Assembly (NCBI RefSeq): GCF_011752935.1
Contig: NZ_VWWO01000001.1
Coordinates: 2,108,001 to 2,172,000 of the forward strand
Direction: 5' to 3'
Length of the DNA: 64,000 nucleotides
Source of the DNA: Chitinophaga sp. Cy-1792
GTDB taxonomy: Bacteria > Bacteroidota > Bacteroidia > Chitinophagales > Chitinophagaceae
Below the pieces are notes generated by a model. It was given only the letters and a program-made list of their open reading frames with translations. It ran no database searches and was not told the origin of the DNA. Below are positions 23,122 to 33,075 of this stretch, piece after piece (within the stretch, counting starts at the first letter, position 1; each line of letters begins with the position of its first letter). The position numbers and the translations under genes were made by a program.

Positions 23122-25587
23122 ATGAAACGCTATACGTATATTTCTCTTGCAACACTGATGGCCTCCTGTGCCGTGTTCAAGGGCAGCCATAAAAAACCGA
23201 CCACCGCAGCAACTCCGGTTGCCGCCACACCAGTGAAACCAGTAGCAGGCCCTAACAAAAATGGTGTAAAACCATATGCATCGGTGATTACCAAGTCGCT
23301 GACCAAACAAGAGGGCATATTCACGCTGCTAACATCCAGGGATCTGGACAGCATTTACTTCGAAATCCCTGATAGCCTGATTGGCCGCGATTTTATGCTG
23401 GTAAACAGGTTGAAAAAAGCGCCCGTAGGTGCTGAGATTTATCCGGGAGAAGAACTGGATGCGGCGAATGTATATTTTGAAAAAGGTCCGGGTGAAACGC
23501 TGATTATGCGTTCTAACCTTGTAGCGGCAGCCGCTGATACGGCAGATATGATTCACAAGGCGGTAATCAGCGCTAACCAGAATCCTATCATTGCCACGCT
23601 GAAAATACTGGCGTATGGTAAAGATTCTGCCAGCTATGTAGTAGATGGACTGAAGTTCATAAAGGAACCAGCCAGCCCGGTCAACTATATCCGGAATAGT
23701 CCGCTGTTCAAAGTATCCGATCCTAAAACGCTGAAAGATATTTTTGTAGAGAAGGTAAAAGTTTACCCACTGAATATTACCATCGCACTGAATAAAAACG
23801 GTACTACAAAACCTACGCTGGGCGCTCCTGCCGGCGGTCCTGTTTCCTACAGCACTACCAGTTCCCTGATACTGCTGCCAAAAGTACCTATGCAACAACG
23901 TTTTAACGACGGCAGAGTGGGTTATTTCGGAGATATGGTGGTGGAGTATGGCGATAACCAGCAACGTGCTATATCGCGTGAATTTTCCTACCGCTGGAGA
24001 TTGGAACCTAAACCTGAAGATGTAGAGAAATACAAAAGAGGCGAGCTGGTAGAGCCGATAAAACCAATCGTTTATTATATCGATCCTAATACGCCTAAAA
24101 AATGGCGGAAATACCTGATCATGGGTATTAACGACTGGCAGGTAGCTTTCGAGAAAGCTGGCTTCAAGAATGCTATTATGGCAAAAGAATGGCCGGAGAA
24201 CGACAGCACCATGGATATGGATGATGTTCGTTATTCCTTCCTCAATTATTTTCCTTCAGAAAAAGCTAATGCATACGGTCCGAATATCCATGACCTGCGC
24301 AGTGGTGAAATCATACAGACGCATATTGGCTGGTATCACAACGTAATGGTACTGGTGCGTAACTGGTATATGATCCAGTGTGGTCCTAACGATCCGCAGG
24401 CACAACATCCGGTATTCAGTGATGAGTTAATGGGGCAGCTGATCCGCTTTGTATCCAGCCACGAAGTGGGCCATACGCTTGGCCTGGCGCATAACTTTGG
24501 TAGCAGCAGCACCGTACCGGTGGATAGCTTGCGCAGTATTAGTTTCCTGCGTCAGCATGGCCATACGCCAAGCATCATGGACTATGCACGTTTTGACTAT
24601 GTAGCGCAACCGCAAGACCATATCCCGCAGGAACTGCTGTTCCCACGGATTGGCGATTACGATCAATGGGCTATTGAATGGGGTTACAAACAGGTTTTTG
24701 CTCCTTCCGCCGCAGAAGATAAAAAAATCATGGACAAGGAGGTTACTAAACGTCTGGCAGCTAACCCACGCCTCTGGTGGGGAGATGGTGAAACACGTAC
24801 AGATGATCCTCGGAGCCAGTCGGAAGACCTGGGCGATGATGCAGCTAAAGCCAATACTTACGGTATCGAAAACCTGAAACGTGTTGTAGCAGCCCTGCCA
24901 GCATGGACCAAAGACGAAGCAACGCTGAATGTAACCATGAAAGAATTATACAAGGAGATTCAGCAGACTTACCAGCGTTATGTCAATCATGTTATCAGCA
25001 ATGTAGGCGCCAGCAATTATACGATTCGTCCACAGGGAGATCCTGCACCATCCTTTGTACCGGTGCCTAAGGCTAAACAGCTGTCTGCCGTTAAATTCCT
25101 GAACGACCAGGTGTTTAAAACGCCTACCTGGCTGACGGATGCAAAGATTGTCAACAGAGTAGAAATGCCGGAAACAAAGAATTTCCTCAGCCTGATGCAG
25201 AGTAAAACGATGTCATCCTTGTATAGCATCGGCCGTCTGAATATGATCCTGAGTAACGAGCGTCGTTTTGGTGACAAAGCGATGGGACTGTCAGAATTCA
25301 TTACTGCGGTACATGGCGGCGTTTGGAGCGATCTGAAACAGCCGGGCGTTAAAACAGACATCTACCGTCGTAATCTGCAGAAATCATATGTAGCTGCACT
25401 GAATAATATCGTGAGCTCTCCTGTAGCCGGAGATTCCGAAAGCGATGCTGTTTCTATGCTGAAAGTGGATGCCAAAGCGCTGAATGCTGAAGTGAAACTG
25501 GCGTTGACTAAAACAACAGACCCGCTTACAAAAGCCCATCTGGCAGACATCTCCGGCAGACTAGATAAAATGCTTTCTAACAAATAA
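23122..25587 (+). CDS. Metzincin-like zinc metalloprotease lipoprotein, copy 2
   Basis: The 821-residue lipoprotein (MKRYTYISLATLMASCAVF, lipid Cys at 16) is a close paralogue of 19990-22440 over its whole length. The zinc motif HEVGHTLGLAH begins at His447, with Glu448 catalytic, followed by the SIMDYARFDYVAQPQD segment. Differences are concentrated in the N-terminal linker and the substrate-facing middle (about residues 60-250), so the two copies may cleave different peptides. It lies 82 bp after its lipoprotein partner and just before FecR, probably in the same transcript. Confidence 0.88.
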   Translation: MKRYTYISLATLMASCAVFKGSHKKPTTAATPVAATPVKPVAGPNKNGVKPYASVITKSLTKQEGIFTLLTSRDLDSIYFEIPDSLIGRDFMLVNRLKKAPVGAEIYPGEELDAANVYFEKGPGETLIMRSNLVAAAADTADMIHKAVISANQNPIIATLKILAYGKDSASYVVDGLKFIKEPASPVNYIRNSPLFKVSDPKTLKDIFVEKVKVYPLNITIALNKNGTTKPTLGAPAGGPVSYSTTSSLILLPKVPMQQRFNDGRVGYFGDMVVEYGDNQQRAISREFSYRWRLEPKPEDVEKYKRGELVEPIKPIVYYIDPNTPKKWRKYLIMGINDWQVAFEKAGFKNAIMAKEWPENDSTMDMDDVRYSFLNYFPSEKANAYGPNIHDLRSGEIIQTHIGWYHNVMVLVRNWYMIQCGPNDPQAQHPVFSDELMGQLIRFVSSHEVGHTLGLAHNFGSSSTVPVDSLRSISFLRQHGHTPSIMDYARFDYVAQPQDHIPQELLFPRIGDYDQWAIEWGYKQVFAPSAAEDKKIMDKEVTKRLAANPRLWWGDGETRTDDPRSQSEDLGDDAAKANTYGIENLKRVVAALPAWTKDEATLNVTMKELYKEIQQTYQRYVNHVISNVGASNYTIRPQGDPAPSFVPVPKAKQLSAVKFLNDQVFKTPTWLTDAKIVNRVEMPETKNFLSLMQSKTMSSLYSIGRLNMILSNERRFGDKAMGLSEFITAVHGGVWSDLKQPGVKTDIYRRNLQKSYVAALNNIVSSPVAGDSESDAVSMLKVDAKALNAEVKLALTKTTDPLTKAHLADISGRLDKMLSNK

Positions 25588-25640
25588 TAATCGATCAATC
25601 ATTGTCAACACCATTATCCGATCTGGAACATATTGAAATC

Positions 25641-26837
25641 ATGGAGCAGATAGCTGCGTTATTACTGCGTCAACTGGAAGGTAGCCTGACCGAAGAAGAG
25701 GCTATAACACTACAGGCATGGCTGGATCAGCAGTCTGCAGATGCCCGGGAGTTTTATGCAGGCATTACAACACAGGAAAGAATAGCCGCATCCCTGAACA
25801 ATATGTACCAGATAGATGAAGCTGCAGCTTTGGATGATGTGTGGAATCGTATGGGCGTAACCGTGGAGTCAACGGTAACGCCTGTGCGTTTCCTGTGGAA
25901 AAGATGGGTAGCCGCTGCTGCTGTTATTTCCGCGATAGTAACGACATCTGTATTAATTTTTTCTCATAAGCAAAACAAGAACCCTGAAACTCCAATGGCA
26001 GCGCGTTACGGCGGTGACGCATTGCCCGGAGGAGATAAAGCTACCCTGCAGCTGGCGGATGGTTCTGTAATTGTACTGGACAGCGCACACAATGGCGCAC
26101 TGGCATTACAGGGCAATACCAACATCATCAAAAATGACTCAGGAACTATTTCCTACCAGGCAACAGGGAATGTAGCATCGGAAATTGCTTACAATAAAAT
26201 CAATACTCCCCGCGGCGGACAGTTTAAACTGGTACTGCCAGACGGCACTAAGGTATGGTTGAACGCAGCCTCTTCACTGCGTTATCCAGCGGTATTTGCC
26301 GGCAACGACCGCACCGTGGAACTTTCGGGTGAAGCCTACTTTGAAGTGGCCCCCGATGCCAGCAAACGATTCAATGTTACTGTAGCAGTAGCCGATCATG
26401 CACCAATGAAGATTGAAGTACTCGGTACCAGCTTCGACATACAGGCTTATGCAGATGAACCAATTCACGAAGCTACCTTGCTGAGTGGTAAAATCCGTGT
26501 AGGTCGTGAAGCAGAAAGCGTACTACTCCATCCCGGACAACAAGCGCAATTATCAACAAGAAAACCAACTATTACTACCACATCTGCCAACGAAGAAGAT
26601 GTACTCGCCTGGAAGAACGGACTGTTTAGTCTGCAAGACGCAACCATACAGGAAATTATGCGTCAGGTGAGCCGCTGGTATGATGTAGAAGTAGTGTACG
26701 AAGGAGATATTACCACACAGCAATTTATCGGTAAGATCCCGCGTAATACTAATTTATCCGATGTGTTAACTATTCTGGAATCTACCGGCTGGGTACACTT
26801 TAAGCTGGAAGGAAACAAATTAATTGTAAGGCCGTAA
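25641..26837 (+). CDS. FecR-family anti-sigma factor
   Basis: The protein has a cytosolic N-terminal anti-sigma segment (about residues 1-85), one membrane helix (VAAAAVISAIVTTSVLIF, about 95-113) and the periplasmic FecR domain (TPRGGQFKLVLPDGTKVWLNAASSLRYP as landmark, then LSGEAYFEV) followed by a C-terminal DUF4974 domain (SRWYDVEVVYEG...). It passes the signal from the SusC receptor's STN domain to a cognate ECF sigma factor. The frame opens at a TTG (25602), but ATG 25641 gives the usual MEQIAALLLRQLEGSLTEEE start and is preferred. It is followed by SusC after 29 bp. The likely sigma partner is at 18588. Confidence 0.88.
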   Translation: MEQIAALLLRQLEGSLTEEEAITLQAWLDQQSADAREFYAGITTQERIAASLNNMYQIDEAAALDDVWNRMGVTVESTVTPVRFLWKRWVAAAAVISAIVTTSVLIFSHKQNKNPETPMAARYGGDALPGGDKATLQLADGSVIVLDSAHNGALALQGNTNIIKNDSGTISYQATGNVASEIAYNKINTPRGGQFKLVLPDGTKVWLNAASSLRYPAVFAGNDRTVELSGEAYFEVAPDASKRFNVTVAVADHAPMKIEVLGTSFDIQAYADEPIHEATLLSGKIRVGREAESVLLHPGQQAQLSTRKPTITTTSANEEDVLAWKNGLFSLQDATIQEIMRQVSRWYDVEVVYEGDITTQQFIGKIPRNTNLSDVLTILESTGWVHFKLEGNKLIVRP

Positions 26838-26866
26838 CGGGCATTCATCTAAACGCTAAACGAAAC

Positions 26867-29800
26867 ATGTATCTTGAATCAACCAAAGGAAGGAAAGCGC
26901 TGTGGCAGCGGGCTTTAGGAGCCGCGCTGCTTTTATGTGCGCTCCCTTCGGCAGTAGTTGCACAAACAGTCAATCTTAGTTTGAAAAATGTGCCTATAGA
27001 TAAGGCCTGTAAAGAGATAGAAAAACAGACCGGGTATTATTTTGTATATCCGAAAGATATTAACGCGAACGCATATCCGGTAAACCTGGAATTAAAGGAT
27101 GAAGATGTAAAATCAGCGATTGGTAAAGTATTCCAGGGAACACCTTATGGATATACCGTTACCAATAAAGTAGTGTCTGTAAATACAGCACGTAAGATAG
27201 AGAAAGCAACTGCGGAAAAGGAAGTGGTAGATACCATAGCCATCAGTGGTTATGTTAGAGATGAAACGGGAAAGCCACTGGAGAATGCATCTGTGAGTTC
27301 TTCTCTTACAAAAAAGAGGGCACTCACGGACGCTAACGGTGCATATACACTCAAAGGTTTAAGACATGGAGAGGAACTGACTGTTTCTTATATAGGCTAC
27401 CAGACGAGGAAGCTGAAAATGGCATTTGCCAATCAGCGTTTTTATTCATTTCAGATGGAGCTGGCCAGTAGTGAGCTGGATGGAGTAGTGGTAAAAGCAT
27501 ATGGTAAAACCAGTAAACGTTTGAATACTGGTAACATCGTATCTGTTTCTGGTAAGGAAATAGAAGATCAGCCACTACAGAATCCATTGCAGGCTTTAGA
27601 AGGGAAAGTGCCGGGATTGGTGGTCACCACCAATTATGCGAATCCTGCTGCAACCGTTCGTATGGAAATCAGAGGACGATCTACCATTAGTAATTCAATG
27701 TCTACTCAACCACTGATCATTATTGATGGTATACCGATGGTGATGGCAGATTATACGAAAGAGGCCCTAACGGGAACACCGCTTTCTTTAGGAATAGACC
27801 AATCAGGCATTGGGCCATCAGTAAGCTTGTTTTATGGGATCAATCCACGTGATATAGCCTCCATAGAAGTACTGAAAGATGCTGGTAGTACCGCTATCTA
27901 TGGCAGCAGGGGGGCTAATGGTGTTATACTCATTACAACAAAAAAAGGAAAACCAGGACAGAATAAGTTTGATATTAGCTTAAGTGAAGGTATCACCACC
28001 GCCGCCGGGTTTAACGACTTTCTGAATACCACCGACTACATGCAGGTAAGGAGAGAGGCGCTGGCTGCCCATAACCTTACGCCAAGTGCTGTTACAAGTA
28101 ACAGCGGTTTTGCCCCTGATATTATGCAATGGGATACCACAAAAAGTACTGACTGGAGTAGGTATTTCTTTAATGGTACCGGCAAAAAAACAACAGCAAA
28201 TGTCTCATTAAGCGGTGCTTCTGCCAATCTTAACTATCGCCTTAGTGCCAACTATAACAGATCTAAAAGCATTAACAGTTTGTATGGCGGACTTGAATCT
28301 GGTGGTGTAAACTTTGCATTGGGAACTGGTAGTAAAAATAATAAACTCCATGTGGATTTTACGGGTTCAATGACTGTTTCGAAAAACGATCAGATAACAA
28401 TGGGGGCAATACTTACAAGTGCACCTGATCAACCATTGCCAACAACTGCGACTGGTGCATTAAATATAGACGCCTTTAAAACTGTAATATATCCGTATGG
28501 TGTTTTGTTAAGAAAGGCCATCACAAAAGGGAACAATATTTTAGGTGGCATTAACCTTTCCTACACTATTATTGATGGTTTACAATTCACCATGAATACC
28601 GGGTATAATATGTCTGTCGGAAAATCATCATTGATTACCCAGCCATATGTAAGCTACCAGGATGGTGCATTGAGAACGACAACAGGATCTTCGTCCTGGG
28701 GTTTTACCAATAATGCGACGGTTAACCTTGATCCACGGCTCAGCTACACAAGGTCTATAGGTGACGGATCACTGACGGTAGCTGTAGGGGCCACTTATCA
28801 GGCAACACAAACCAGCTTTACCAATTTAATGGGAGGCGGTTATACGGACAAAGATCTCCAGAATTCCATCACTAATGCGAAATCAGTGACAAGTACTGAC
28901 TATGCAGCACAATACAAATATGCCGGTGCTTATGCCACATTAGGCTATAACTATGGTAATAAATACCTGGTGGATGTTGCGGCCAGAAGAGACGGAAGCA
29001 GTCGGTTTGGATCAGGACACCAGTTTGGAAACTTTGGTTCTGTTGCCGCTGCCTGGATAGTATCTGAAGAACCCTGGGCCAGAAATGTATTACCTGAACA
29101 GGTAAGCAGTCTCAAGTTCAGAAGTAGTTACGGTGTTACTGGCTCAGATATGGTGGGAGATTATAAATTTATGACACAGTGGAGTGGACTTGCTCCAGGT
29201 TCTACCAATATAGCTATGACTCCCTATGAAGGTATTTCAGCAATGTTGCCACAAATTCAGGCAAATAAAGATTTTCACTGGCCATCAACTTATCAGTTCG
29301 AAGGTGCTATGGAAGCAACATTTTTAAAGGAACGCCTGTCATTAGATGTTGCCTGGTACAATAAAAGAAGTGTTGATCAATTATTGGATTACAGTACTTC
29401 TGCTACTACCGGATTTTCTACAGTACTCGCCAATATGCCGGCAGTAGTGGTGAACAGTGGTTGGGAATTCAGATTGGGCGGACAAATTATTAAGAAAAAA
29501 GATATTAACTGGTCGCTGTATTACAACACCAGCTTTGTCAATAACGTATTGAAACGATACGATGGTATTGAGAATTCGAATTATGTTTACAGGTATAAAG
29601 TTGGTGGCTCACTCGATGATATATATCTATATCACTTTCTCGGTATTGACCCTCAAACGGGGTTGGCAAAAGTAGAAGACTATGATAAAGATGGTAAGAT
29701 TCAGGTATTTGATAATGTACCTTTAGGAACAGGAGATAAACGAATTGTACATACTACAAAGCCAACCTTTTATGGTGGTATCTCCACCATGCTTCAGATA

Positions 29801-30226
29801 AAATCATTCTCTTTGAGTGCCAATATAGATATCCGGAGATATTATGCCCAATTGCTTTATAACGGCAGCATGGGACTTCTTAATCAGAATGTTACCTACG
29901 ATCAGTTCAATGGCCGTTGGAAAGGACCTGGAGATACTAACGCCAGGTATCCGAGAGCAATTATGGATTCGGAGGTCAACACTAACTTTTTTGGTGGATC
30001 TGATGCCAGCTACAAAATGCTTACCTTATTCAGATTGCAATCTGTTGTCTTGAGCTATGGCTTGCCATCATCCATTCTAAATACAGTGAGGATGAGGTCG
30101 GCCAGTATTTCACTGGCTGTTAACAATGCACTGTTGTTATCTAACTATAATGGAGTAGATCCTTCCACTTCACTTAGTACAGTACCCCAACGCGTGGTAA
30201 ATATTGGTATTAACTGTACACTCTAA
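26867..30226 (+). CDS. SusC/RagA-type TonB-dependent receptor with STN domain
   Basis: The 1119-residue outer-membrane transporter has a signal peptide (about residues 1-32), an STN domain (about 35-105: VPIDKACKEIEKQTGYYFVYP) that talks to FecR, a carboxypeptidase-regulatory-like domain (about 125-200), a plug (about 210-365, with the SusC signature IEVLKDAGSTAIYGSRGANGV) and a large barrel to the C-terminus. With the adjacent SusD it forms a lid-and-barrel importer for oligomers. Neighbouring secreted proteases suggest peptides rather than glycans, but that is inference. It begins 29 bp after FecR and ends 18 bp before SusD. Confidence 0.94.
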   Translation: MYLESTKGRKALWQRALGAALLLCALPSAVVAQTVNLSLKNVPIDKACKEIEKQTGYYFVYPKDINANAYPVNLELKDEDVKSAIGKVFQGTPYGYTVTNKVVSVNTARKIEKATAEKEVVDTIAISGYVRDETGKPLENASVSSSLTKKRALTDANGAYTLKGLRHGEELTVSYIGYQTRKLKMAFANQRFYSFQMELASSELDGVVVKAYGKTSKRLNTGNIVSVSGKEIEDQPLQNPLQALEGKVPGLVVTTNYANPAATVRMEIRGRSTISNSMSTQPLIIIDGIPMVMADYTKEALTGTPLSLGIDQSGIGPSVSLFYGINPRDIASIEVLKDAGSTAIYGSRGANGVILITTKKGKPGQNKFDISLSEGITTAAGFNDFLNTTDYMQVRREALAAHNLTPSAVTSNSGFAPDIMQWDTTKSTDWSRYFFNGTGKKTTANVSLSGASANLNYRLSANYNRSKSINSLYGGLESGGVNFALGTGSKNNKLHVDFTGSMTVSKNDQITMGAILTSAPDQPLPTTATGALNIDAFKTVIYPYGVLLRKAITKGNNILGGINLSYTIIDGLQFTMNTGYNMSVGKSSLITQPYVSYQDGALRTTTGSSSWGFTNNATVNLDPRLSYTRSIGDGSLTVAVGATYQATQTSFTNLMGGGYTDKDLQNSITNAKSVTSTDYAAQYKYAGAYATLGYNYGNKYLVDVAARRDGSSRFGSGHQFGNFGSVAAAWIVSEEPWARNVLPEQVSSLKFRSSYGVTGSDMVGDYKFMTQWSGLAPGSTNIAMTPYEGISAMLPQIQANKDFHWPSTYQFEGAMEATFLKERLSLDVAWYNKRSVDQLLDYSTSATTGFSTVLANMPAVVVNSGWEFRLGGQIIKKKDINWSLYYNTSFVNNVLKRYDGIENSNYVYRYKVGGSLDDIYLYHFLGIDPQTGLAKVEDYDKDGKIQVFDNVPLGTGDKRIVHTTKPTFYGGISTMLQIKSFSLSANIDIRRYYAQLLYNGSMGLLNQNVTYDQFNGRWKGPGDTNARYPRAIMDSEVNTNFFGGSDASYKMLTLFRLQSVVLSYGLPSSILNTVRMRSASISLAVNNALLLSNYNGVDPSTSLSTVPQRVVNIGINCTL

Positions 30227-30244
30227 TTTTTAAAGTTAAAAAGG

Positions 30245-31744
30245 ATGATGATCAGAAAAAAAATTATCAGATCAATATATATTACAGGAACAGCGGGACT
30301 GATGTTAATGACGAGCTCCTGTAAAAAATTAATCGAAATAGACCGTCCCATCGGAAATATAAGTACAGAAGCAGTTTTTGAAACAGACGATAAAGCTGCT
30401 ACTGCCATGGCTGGGGTATATTCCTATATGATTGACTATCCGGAGTCGCCTTCATTTTATAACAGCTCATTTGATGTATATGGACTGTTAATAGGTGATG
30501 ATGGATACCTGCATGTTAAAGCAGAGGTAAACCCGCTGCTTCCTTTTTATAACAATCAGTTTCAGCCGACCGATGTATTATCATCTAGTTTATGGTCCAG
30601 CGCCTATAAGGTAATTTATGGCGCAAATGCTGTGCTGGAAGGTATCCAGGCTTCTACTTCCATGAAGTTAACGGAGGCTGCCCGTCGCCGGCTGAGCGGC
30701 CAGGCGCTGTTCTGCAGAGCTTATTCCTATTTCTATCTGGTGAATACTTTCGGAGGTGTACCCCTGGTAACCACTACAGATGTCACCCAGAATATCACTA
30801 AAGGTAAGTCACCTGCGGCAGATGTTTATAAGCAGATCGTTGAAGACCTGAAAAATGCCTGGGAGTTAATGCCCGCAGAGCCAGCCGCCGCTAAAACTCA
30901 TCCGGATAAATATGCTGCCGCAGCGTTGCTGGCACGTACCTATGTTTATCAGAAAGATTGGGCTAATGCTGCTGCAATGGCTGATTCTGTAATTAATTCC
31001 GGAGAATTCACATTGCAGCCACTGGATAAGGTATTCAGAGGTGGCAGTAAAGAAGCTATCTGGACGCTACGCCAGGAAACCACAAGGAAAGACTACCTGG
31101 AAACAGAAATTGACTTTATACCATTCATGAATATCATGAATGCTGATATGGCAGCAGCATTGACAGATCCCGCTACGTTTGCGATAATAGACCAGATGGG
31201 ATATGCATATCCGGCAGTTGGATTATCAAAATCCCTGTCGGATGCTTTTGAGGCGAAGGATCAGCGGAAAAAGGTCTGGATGTCTTATGTGCCTGTTCCG
31301 GATGTTGCTCCTTACGATGGTGTTCCTATTTATTTCTCTATAAAGGTAATGGCACTCGATGCGGCAGGAAAAGCACTGGATAGAGACGTAATGATGCTGC
31401 GTCTGGCAGAAACCTACCTGAATCGTGCAGAGGCAAATGCACACAATAATAAGCTGGCCGAAGCCATTGCAGATGTGAATATCATCCGCAGCAGAGCAGG
31501 TCTCCCTGCACTGGCAGCTGAATCACAGGAGCAGGTACTGGCAGCAGCTGCACAGGAACGTCGTGTGGAGCTCTTTGCTGAAGGCGGCCTCCGTTGGTTC
31601 GAAATGAAACGTACGGGTAAAGCAGTTGATATCTATGGCAGCCTGGCGGATAAACAACCCTGGTCGGAACATCAGCTGATATTGCCAATACCGGAAACAG
31701 AATTAGTAAATAATCCTGCTATTAAGCAAAACGAAGGCTATTAA
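30245..31744 (+). CDS. SusD/RagB-type nutrient-binding lipoprotein
   Basis: The 499-residue precursor has a lipobox (MTSSC, about residue 22) and the SusD fold: an N-terminal TPR-rich domain (ETDDKAATAMAGVYSYM, RRLSGQALFCRAYSYFYLVNTFGGVPL as landmarks) and a C-terminal RagB part (MLRLAETYLNRAEANA...AAAQERRVELFAEGGLRWFEMKR). It caps the SusC barrel and captures ligand. Two adjacent ATG codons at 30245 and 30248 are both possible. A strong terminator at 31787 closes the island. The length is normal. Confidence 0.93.
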   Translation: MMIRKKIIRSIYITGTAGLMLMTSSCKKLIEIDRPIGNISTEAVFETDDKAATAMAGVYSYMIDYPESPSFYNSSFDVYGLLIGDDGYLHVKAEVNPLLPFYNNQFQPTDVLSSSLWSSAYKVIYGANAVLEGIQASTSMKLTEAARRRLSGQALFCRAYSYFYLVNTFGGVPLVTTTDVTQNITKGKSPAADVYKQIVEDLKNAWELMPAEPAAAKTHPDKYAAAALLARTYVYQKDWANAAAMADSVINSGEFTLQPLDKVFRGGSKEAIWTLRQETTRKDYLETEIDFIPFMNIMNADMAAALTDPATFAIIDQMGYAYPAVGLSKSLSDAFEAKDQRKKVWMSYVPVPDVAPYDGVPIYFSIKVMALDAAGKALDRDVMMLRLAETYLNRAEANAHNNKLAEAIADVNIIRSRAGLPALAAESQEQVLAAAAQERRVELFAEGGLRWFEMKRTGKAVDIYGSLADKQPWSEHQLILPIPETELVNNPAIKQNEGY

Positions 31745-31786
31745 TCCTTATATAAATTCCACGCAAAGCCCTGTTGTTGTTAGTGT

Positions 31787-31818
31787 TCCCGGGAGAGCAA
31801 TCTCCCGGGACCTTTTTT
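31787..31818 (+). terminator. Terminator of the first SusCD island
   Basis: A perfect 10-bp GC-rich stem (31787-31796 with 31801-31810) with a GCAA loop, followed by CC and six T, 43 bp after the SusD stop codon. Confidence 0.88.
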
Positions 31819-31830
31819 AAAAATAGTCAG

Positions 31831-32604
31831 ATGGAAACATTTTTCAGATACGTCGCCGCAGAAACAGCGTTTAACCTTTTACGTTACTTTGTAATTGCAG
31901 GTATTATGTTTTACCTGTTCTATAAAGTTTTTGCAGGAAGATTTACAAAGAATAAAATCCAGCCTAAAAGATTTGCTGATAAAAAAGATTTTTTAAGAGA
32001 GATAGTACATTCTTCCATGTCCAGCGTCATCCTGGCACTGGTAGCAATTTTCGCGTTTACACCATGGATCAAGCCACATACTTTTATCTACATGGACCTC
32101 AACGATTATCCGATCTGGTGGATACCGCTGAGCGTAGGCCTTGCCCTGGTAGTACATGATACCTACTTCTACTGGATGCATCGCACGCTGCATCATCCTA
32201 AATTATTTAACATCACCCATTTATTACATCACAAATCTACCAATCCCAGCCCATGGACGGCTTATTCTTTCCATGTGCTGGAAGCCTTTGCTGAAGGTGG
32301 GGTAGTACTGGTGCTGGTATTTATTATGCCGATGCATCCCTTATCCCTGGCACTGTTTACCATCGTGGCGCTGATGATTAACGTATACGGACACCTGGGA
32401 TATGAGATCATGCCTAAAGGTTTCAGGAAGTCATTTCTCTTTGAAATCCTGAATTCCTCTACCTACCATAACCTCCATCATGCAAAGTTTAAGGGTAATT
32501 ACAGCCTTTATTTTCGTGTATGGGACCGCGTGATGGGAACGGAGCACCCCGACTATGTAAAGCATTACGATATTATCCAGGAGCGACGATTCGGTAAAGA
32601 GTAG
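31831..32604 (+). CDS. Sterol desaturase / fatty acid hydroxylase family membrane enzyme
   Basis: The 257-residue membrane protein has four or five hydrophobic helices and the histidine clusters that hold a di-iron centre in this superfamily: HDTYFYWMHRTLHH, HLLHHKS and a C-terminal YHNLHHAKFKGNY. It should hydroxylate or desaturate a lipid with O2; in bacteria, substrates include fatty acids, carotenoids and sphingolipid-like chains, and the one here is unknown. The start is ATG 31831, where METFFRYV begins; upstream codons translate the preceding terminator. It is a single gene with its own terminator. Confidence 0.87.
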   Translation: METFFRYVAAETAFNLLRYFVIAGIMFYLFYKVFAGRFTKNKIQPKRFADKKDFLREIVHSSMSSVILALVAIFAFTPWIKPHTFIYMDLNDYPIWWIPLSVGLALVVHDTYFYWMHRTLHHPKLFNITHLLHHKSTNPSPWTAYSFHVLEAFAEGGVVLVLVFIMPMHPLSLALFTIVALMINVYGHLGYEIMPKGFRKSFLFEILNSSTYHNLHHAKFKGNYSLYFRVWDRVMGTEHPDYVKHYDIIQERRFGKE

Positions 32605-32628
32605 CCATATATAACTGCTGATCAATGC

Positions 32629-32664
32629 AAAAAATCTTCTGTCGTAACAGGCAGGAGATTTTTT
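32629..32664 (+). terminator. Terminator after the hydroxylase gene
   Basis: AAAAAATCTTCT pairs with AGGAGATTTTTT across a 12-nt loop, ending in a T run, 24 bp downstream of the hydroxylase stop. Confidence 0.75.
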
Positions 32665-32710
32665 GTTTTCGGGCATTTCCTATACATTGTCGGTAGAAAC
32701 CTATTATCCT

Positions 32711-33025
32711 ATGTTCCTACTCTACGGCCGTATGACTGCCAAAATCACGAAGCATCCCGATCCGATTATCGCCTGTCCGAACGACAACCGGCATATGCTG
32801 AATGTCGTCATTCATCAGCTTTATTTTCATGTTTTTTTTATTCCATTCTTTCCAGCTGGCCCAACAGAAGTATTCGTGAAATGCAGCATATGTGAAAAGA
32901 CTTACCGCAACAAAAAGGTTACCGCTGCATATAGTAAGGTGAAGCATTTCTGGTATCTTTTTACGGGGCTTTTCCTGGTTGTACTATTCTTCCTGGCGGT
33001 AGGAATAGCAAAGCTGTTTTTCTGA
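32711..33025 (+). CDS. Zinc-ribbon-like membrane protein, copy 1
   Basis: The 104-residue protein resembles the zinc-ribbon family with a membrane tail (zinc_ribbon_15 type): an N-terminal FLLYGR... strand, CPND, the landmark YFHVFFIPFFPAGPT, a CSICEKTY knuckle and one C-terminal membrane helix (about residues 80-101). The first knuckle has only one Cys instead of CxxC, so zinc binding may be impaired. It is paralogous to the next gene (33076). The start is ATG 32711; an upstream TTG at 32663 would include terminator sequence. Confidence 0.65.
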   Translation: MFLLYGRMTAKITKHPDPIIACPNDNRHMLNVVIHQLYFHVFFIPFFPAGPTEVFVKCSICEKTYRNKKVTAAYSKVKHFWYLFTGLFLVVLFFLAVGIAKLFF

Positions 33026-33075
33026 GTCCGGACAAGTTAAAGCTATATTCTCATTTGTTTTAAATATACTATCCT

